Both the position numbers and the translations under genes were made by a program. Positions 61,518-64,000 of a stretch of 64,000 nucleotides of DNA are shown here, piece after piece. Below the pieces are notes generated by a model. That model saw only the letters and a list, made by a program, of their open reading frames with translations, was not told the origin of the DNA and did not search any database. Source of the stretch: Algoriphagus alkaliphilus (GTDB taxonomy: Bacteria; Bacteroidota; Bacteroidia; Cytophagales; Cyclobacteriaceae); assembly GCF_900103735.1 (NCBI RefSeq), contig NZ_FMXE01000002.1, forward strand, positions 69,373 through 133,372, in the 5' to 3' direction. Position 1 is the stretch's first letter. Every line of letters begins with the position of its first letter.

Positions 61518-62813
61518 TTATCGCAGCTTCGAGTCCAGTTCCAGGATCGTTTTCAAAAGGACATTTGCACCATTAGCGATATCTTCTTTCGAGGAAAACT
61601 CATCAGGAGCATGGCTGATTCCGTCTTTACTTGGAATGAAAATCATTCCCATCGGAGCTATCCTAGCCATTTCCTGCGCATCATGTCCTGCGCCGCTGGG
61701 AAGGCTTTTGGTTGTGAATCCCAACTTTTCTGCTTGGGATTTGATGATTTCACGAACCATGGGATCAGCCAAAGCAGGCTTACTGGCAACTTCAATATGC
61801 TTGATATCCAATCCGATTTCACTTGCTGAAGCCAGTGATTTTGCTCTTTTCTCTATTTGCGAATAAATCTCCCAAATTTTTTCTGAAGAAAGGTCACGGA
61901 TTTCCAAGGTCATTTTCACCTCTCCTGGTATCACGTTTCCTGCTCCGGGAAAAGCTTGTATTTTGCCAACCGTACCCACGTGCCGACCTTCATAGCTGTT
62001 GACGATTTCATTGACCGCCAAAACAAATTTTGCAGCCGGAAGCATCGGGTCCTTTCTCATATTCATTGGAGTCGTACCCGCATGATTGGCTTTTCCCAAG
62101 AAAGAAAACTCCCACCACTCGATCGCCACAATTCCCTCCACCACACCTATATCCAATTTTTCAGAGTATAGATTTCCGCCTTGCTCAATATGCAGTTCCA
62201 GAAATGCAGCCAAGTCTCCGACGTTTCTTTTGAGTTCAGGAATACGATCGGGATTTCCTCCAAGTAGTTTGATCCCCTCGTATTGTGTGAATCCGCTCGA
62301 ACTCACCACCTGCAATGCTTCTTTACTCAAAGCCCCAACCAAGGCCCTACTTCCGACGACTCCTCCCTCTTCATTGGTAAAAATGATCACTTCCAATGGG
62401 TGATCGGTTTGAATCCCCCTTTCAGACAAGGTTTTCACCACTTCTATGGAGCCCATTGACCCGACAGGCCCATCATAATCTCCTCCATTTGGCACTTCAT
62501 CGATATGCGAACCAAATGCAATCGGTTTAAAACTTGGATTTTTACCGGCTTTCCTTCCAATTATATTCCCTGCAAAATCAACCGAAATCTGCATTCCTGC
62601 ATCTTCCATCAGCGCTTTCACATACGCTCGAGCTTCGATATCATGTTTGGTGTACGCCTGGCGATCAGATCCGCCATTTGCATTTTTCCCGTAGGAAGAA
62701 AGCTTCATCAGACTTTCATGCAATCGATCAGAATTAATGCTGATTTCCTGTCCGTAACCGGTGAAAGCAAAGGTGATCAGAAGAATAAGGAATGGGAATA
62801 AGGATTTTGTCAT
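61518..62813 (-). CDS. M20 hydantoinase/carbamoylase-family amidase, exported
   Basis: This 431-residue protein has a signal peptide (FPFLILLITFAFTGYG). It is an M20 di-metal amidohydrolase of the allantoate amidohydrolase/N-carbamoylase branch. Metal motifs are 'AFGSHIDEVPNGGDYDGPVG' (His, Asp), 'TNEEGGVVG' (Glu pair) and 'LELHIEQGGNLY' (His). 'FLGKANHAGTTPMNMRKDP' is the lid motif. It cleaves carbamoyl or ureido groups from amino acids or allantoate; the exact substrate is open. The frame opens at TTG 62840, but the ATG at 62813 restores a proper signal peptide. Confidence 0.9.
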   Translation of the reverse strand: MTKSLFPFLILLITFAFTGYGQEISINSDRLHESLMKLSSYGKNANGGSDRQAYTKHDIEARAYVKALMEDAGMQISVDFAGNIIGRKAGKNPSFKPIAFGSHIDEVPNGGDYDGPVGSMGSIEVVKTLSERGIQTDHPLEVIIFTNEEGGVVGSRALVGALSKEALQVVSSSGFTQYEGIKLLGGNPDRIPELKRNVGDLAAFLELHIEQGGNLYSEKLDIGVVEGIVAIEWWEFSFLGKANHAGTTPMNMRKDPMLPAAKFVLAVNEIVNSYEGRHVGTVGKIQAFPGAGNVIPGEVKMTLEIRDLSSEKIWEIYSQIEKRAKSLASASEIGLDIKHIEVASKPALADPMVREIIKSQAEKLGFTTKSLPSGAGHDAQEMARIAPMGMIFIPSKDGISHAPDEFSSKEDIANGANVLLKTILELDSKLR

Positions 62814-62848
62814 GGGAAGATGAAATTCTAAACAGTTCAAGATAGCAT

Positions 62849-62880
62849 AAAAAAAGTCCTTCTTTTGGGAAGGACTTCTT
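62849..62880 (-). terminator. intrinsic terminator after the desaturase gene
   Basis: On the minus strand AAGTCCTTC-CCAAAA-GAAGGACTT forms a 9-bp stem followed by a T run. It begins 16 bp after the desaturase stop and lies before the amidase start. Confidence 0.88.
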
Positions 62881-62895
62881 TGAAGTAAATTTCAG

Positions 62896-63894
62896 TTATT
62901 TAAGCCAAGCGAGTTTTACTTCATCAGGAGCTTTCATTCGGTCAGCTACTCTCATGTAGCGCTCCGATAATTTCGCTAGGTAATCCTGCGCTTTTGCCGC
63001 GGCTGCATCCAATCCTGTGAGTGCCTCGATCTTCCAAAGTCCAACTAGGTGATCGATGATTCGGGCATAATCCCAACTAGTATAGATCCCTACTTTCTGA
63101 GTGATCTCAGAAAACTGTGTGAACAGAGATGGATTTGAACTTCCTTCACCCATCAATACCGCCGGCATGACGATTTGCTTTCTCATCAATTTCTCAAAAG
63201 CGAGGATCGCACCATTTGGATCGATCTCGAAGATTCTTGACATGAAAGATTTGTATGCCTTTTCATGTCTCGCTTCATCACCAGCGATTTGTTTGCATAT
63301 TCTTCCCAACACAGAATCCCCGGCTATATCTGCCAGTTTTCCGGTATTGACATGTGATATCTTGGTCGCTCTTTCCTGAAAGGATGTATAGACAATCGCC
63401 TGATAAGGATCTCCACCCGAATTGGGATCAAATCCATTGGTCAACAGTCTATGAATAGTCCGCTCTACGGCTTTCATATCCACTCTCCCTGTCATGTAAA
63501 GGTACTTATTGAGCAAGTCGCCGTGTCTGTTTTCCTCAGCAGTCCAAGACTTAGACCATCTTACCCAACCTCCCGGAGCAAGCAGATTTCGCTCTGGATT
63601 GATGCCTTCCAACAGATTGAAATACGTCTGATAACTGGGAAGGGCTTCCTCAGTGATCATATTACCAATCAGGGACGTCAATACCGTGTCGGGAATTCCT
63701 TCTGCTCTTTTTTGAAGAAGCTTGATTTCTTCATGGATGTTGGGATCTCCAAAATCAGGAAGAAAATCTGATGGCTGCCAACATTTATCCGGATCTACCA
63801 AAATATTATCCACAGCATCAGCAACTAAGCCATCCAATTGGGAAATGACCTCAATATTCTTTTCTAGTTCGTAATTGATTTCGCCTGTTTTCAT
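62896..63894 (-). CDS. acyl-ACP desaturase
   Basis: This 332-residue ferritin-like di-iron enzyme introduces a cis double bond in acyl-ACP. Both iron-binding motifs are clear: 'TAEENRHGDLLNKYLYM' at about residue 118, and 'IAGDEARHEKAYKSFM' at about 204. 'APGGWVRWSKSW' precedes the first. Such soluble desaturases adjust membrane fluidity. A TAGCTTTG box at 63915-63922 on the minus strand fits the -7 consensus, about 20 bp before the ATG. The remaining bases to the window edge show no gene. Confidence 0.92.
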   Translation of the reverse strand: MKTGEINYELEKNIEVISQLDGLVADAVDNILVDPDKCWQPSDFLPDFGDPNIHEEIKLLQKRAEGIPDTVLTSLIGNMITEEALPSYQTYFNLLEGINPERNLLAPGGWVRWSKSWTAEENRHGDLLNKYLYMTGRVDMKAVERTIHRLLTNGFDPNSGGDPYQAIVYTSFQERATKISHVNTGKLADIAGDSVLGRICKQIAGDEARHEKAYKSFMSRIFEIDPNGAILAFEKLMRKQIVMPAVLMGEGSSNPSLFTQFSEITQKVGIYTSWDYARIIDHLVGLWKIEALTGLDAAAAKAQDYLAKLSERYMRVADRMKAPDEVKLAWLK

Positions 63895-64000
63895 TAGGTT
63901 ACTTGAAATTTACGCAAAGCTAAAATTGCGTAGGGTTGACTTGTTCGGTTCGGAAAGTTACTCACAAATCACTGGATTGATTATAGAAAAATTCTCATTC

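Noticed and set aside
1-64000. tRNA, rRNA, CRISPR array, prophage or insertion-sequence transposase
   Set aside because: I saw no sequence supporting any of these. The repeats found are few, short and dispersed, with no regular spacer pattern and no transposase gene.

Overview
The window is a contiguous piece of a Bacteroidetes chromosome, most likely from the Cytophagales/Cyclobacteriaceae (Algoriphagus-like). The evidence is a MurF-alanine racemase fusion, DUF4382 lipoproteins, type IX secretion sorting domains, a FadL-like barrel beside coaX, a phosphosulfolactate synthase, weak Shine-Dalgarno sequences and TAnnTTTG promoter boxes. The genus is an inference from gene content; no rRNA or tRNA gene is present to confirm it. 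Start codons were revised where a longer frame began at TTG but a family-typical ATG lay inside (tag, rfbC, dgt, dxs, sucA, the carbamoylase-like amidase).

Layout. 0-4.3 kb: a minus-strand block of envelope genes (lptC, TPR protein, outer-membrane barrel) led by coaX. 4.3-8.4 kb: anmK, a Glu/Leu-type dehydrogenase and nhaD on plus. 8.4-17.5 kb: mostly minus, with tag, purU, aroE-DUF368, comA-like, a TPR protein and an SDR-PHP phosphatase-rfbC set; it includes a decayed second alanine racemase. 17.7-31.6 kb: hflX, dgt, two DUF4382 lipoproteins leading into ribD-msrC, a small DUF4160-DUF2442 pair, dxs, and scpA-flippase-murF/alr. 31.6-40 kb: a potassium channel, a frameshifted chloride channel, a damaged PIN toxin-antitoxin relic, two PLDc_N mini-proteins, a large M14 peptidase and an amidohydrolase. 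40-46.8 kb: a membrane LytTR protein, two intradiol-dioxygenase-like lipoproteins (the second fused to a thioredoxin-like domain) around an NTF2-like lipoprotein, a YceI fragment, a quinone oxidoreductase and an M20 dipeptidase. 46.8-53.5 kb: dsbD, then a tandemly duplicated and decaying RES / T9SS-protein / outer-membrane-barrel cassette led by a ParS-RES toxin-antitoxin pair. 53.7-64 kb: sucA-odhB-lpdA (2-oxoglutarate dehydrogenase complex), a DUF2520 protein, a pirin, an M20 amidase and an acyl-ACP desaturase.

Most genes are housekeeping: cell-wall precursors (anmK, murF-alr), CoA, folate, riboflavin, isoprenoid and shikimate synthesis, and the TCA cycle. The accessory interest lies in three AT-rich islands (about 23.8-24.4, 41.6-43.4 and 49.1-53.5 kb), a short dispersed intergenic repeat (three copies plus a partial one), and an unusual number of broken genes: alr-like, ClC, PIN antitoxin, YceI and two T9SS proteins. 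Whether these breaks are real decay or assembly error cannot be told from one sequence, except where internal deletions or a duplication junction are visible.
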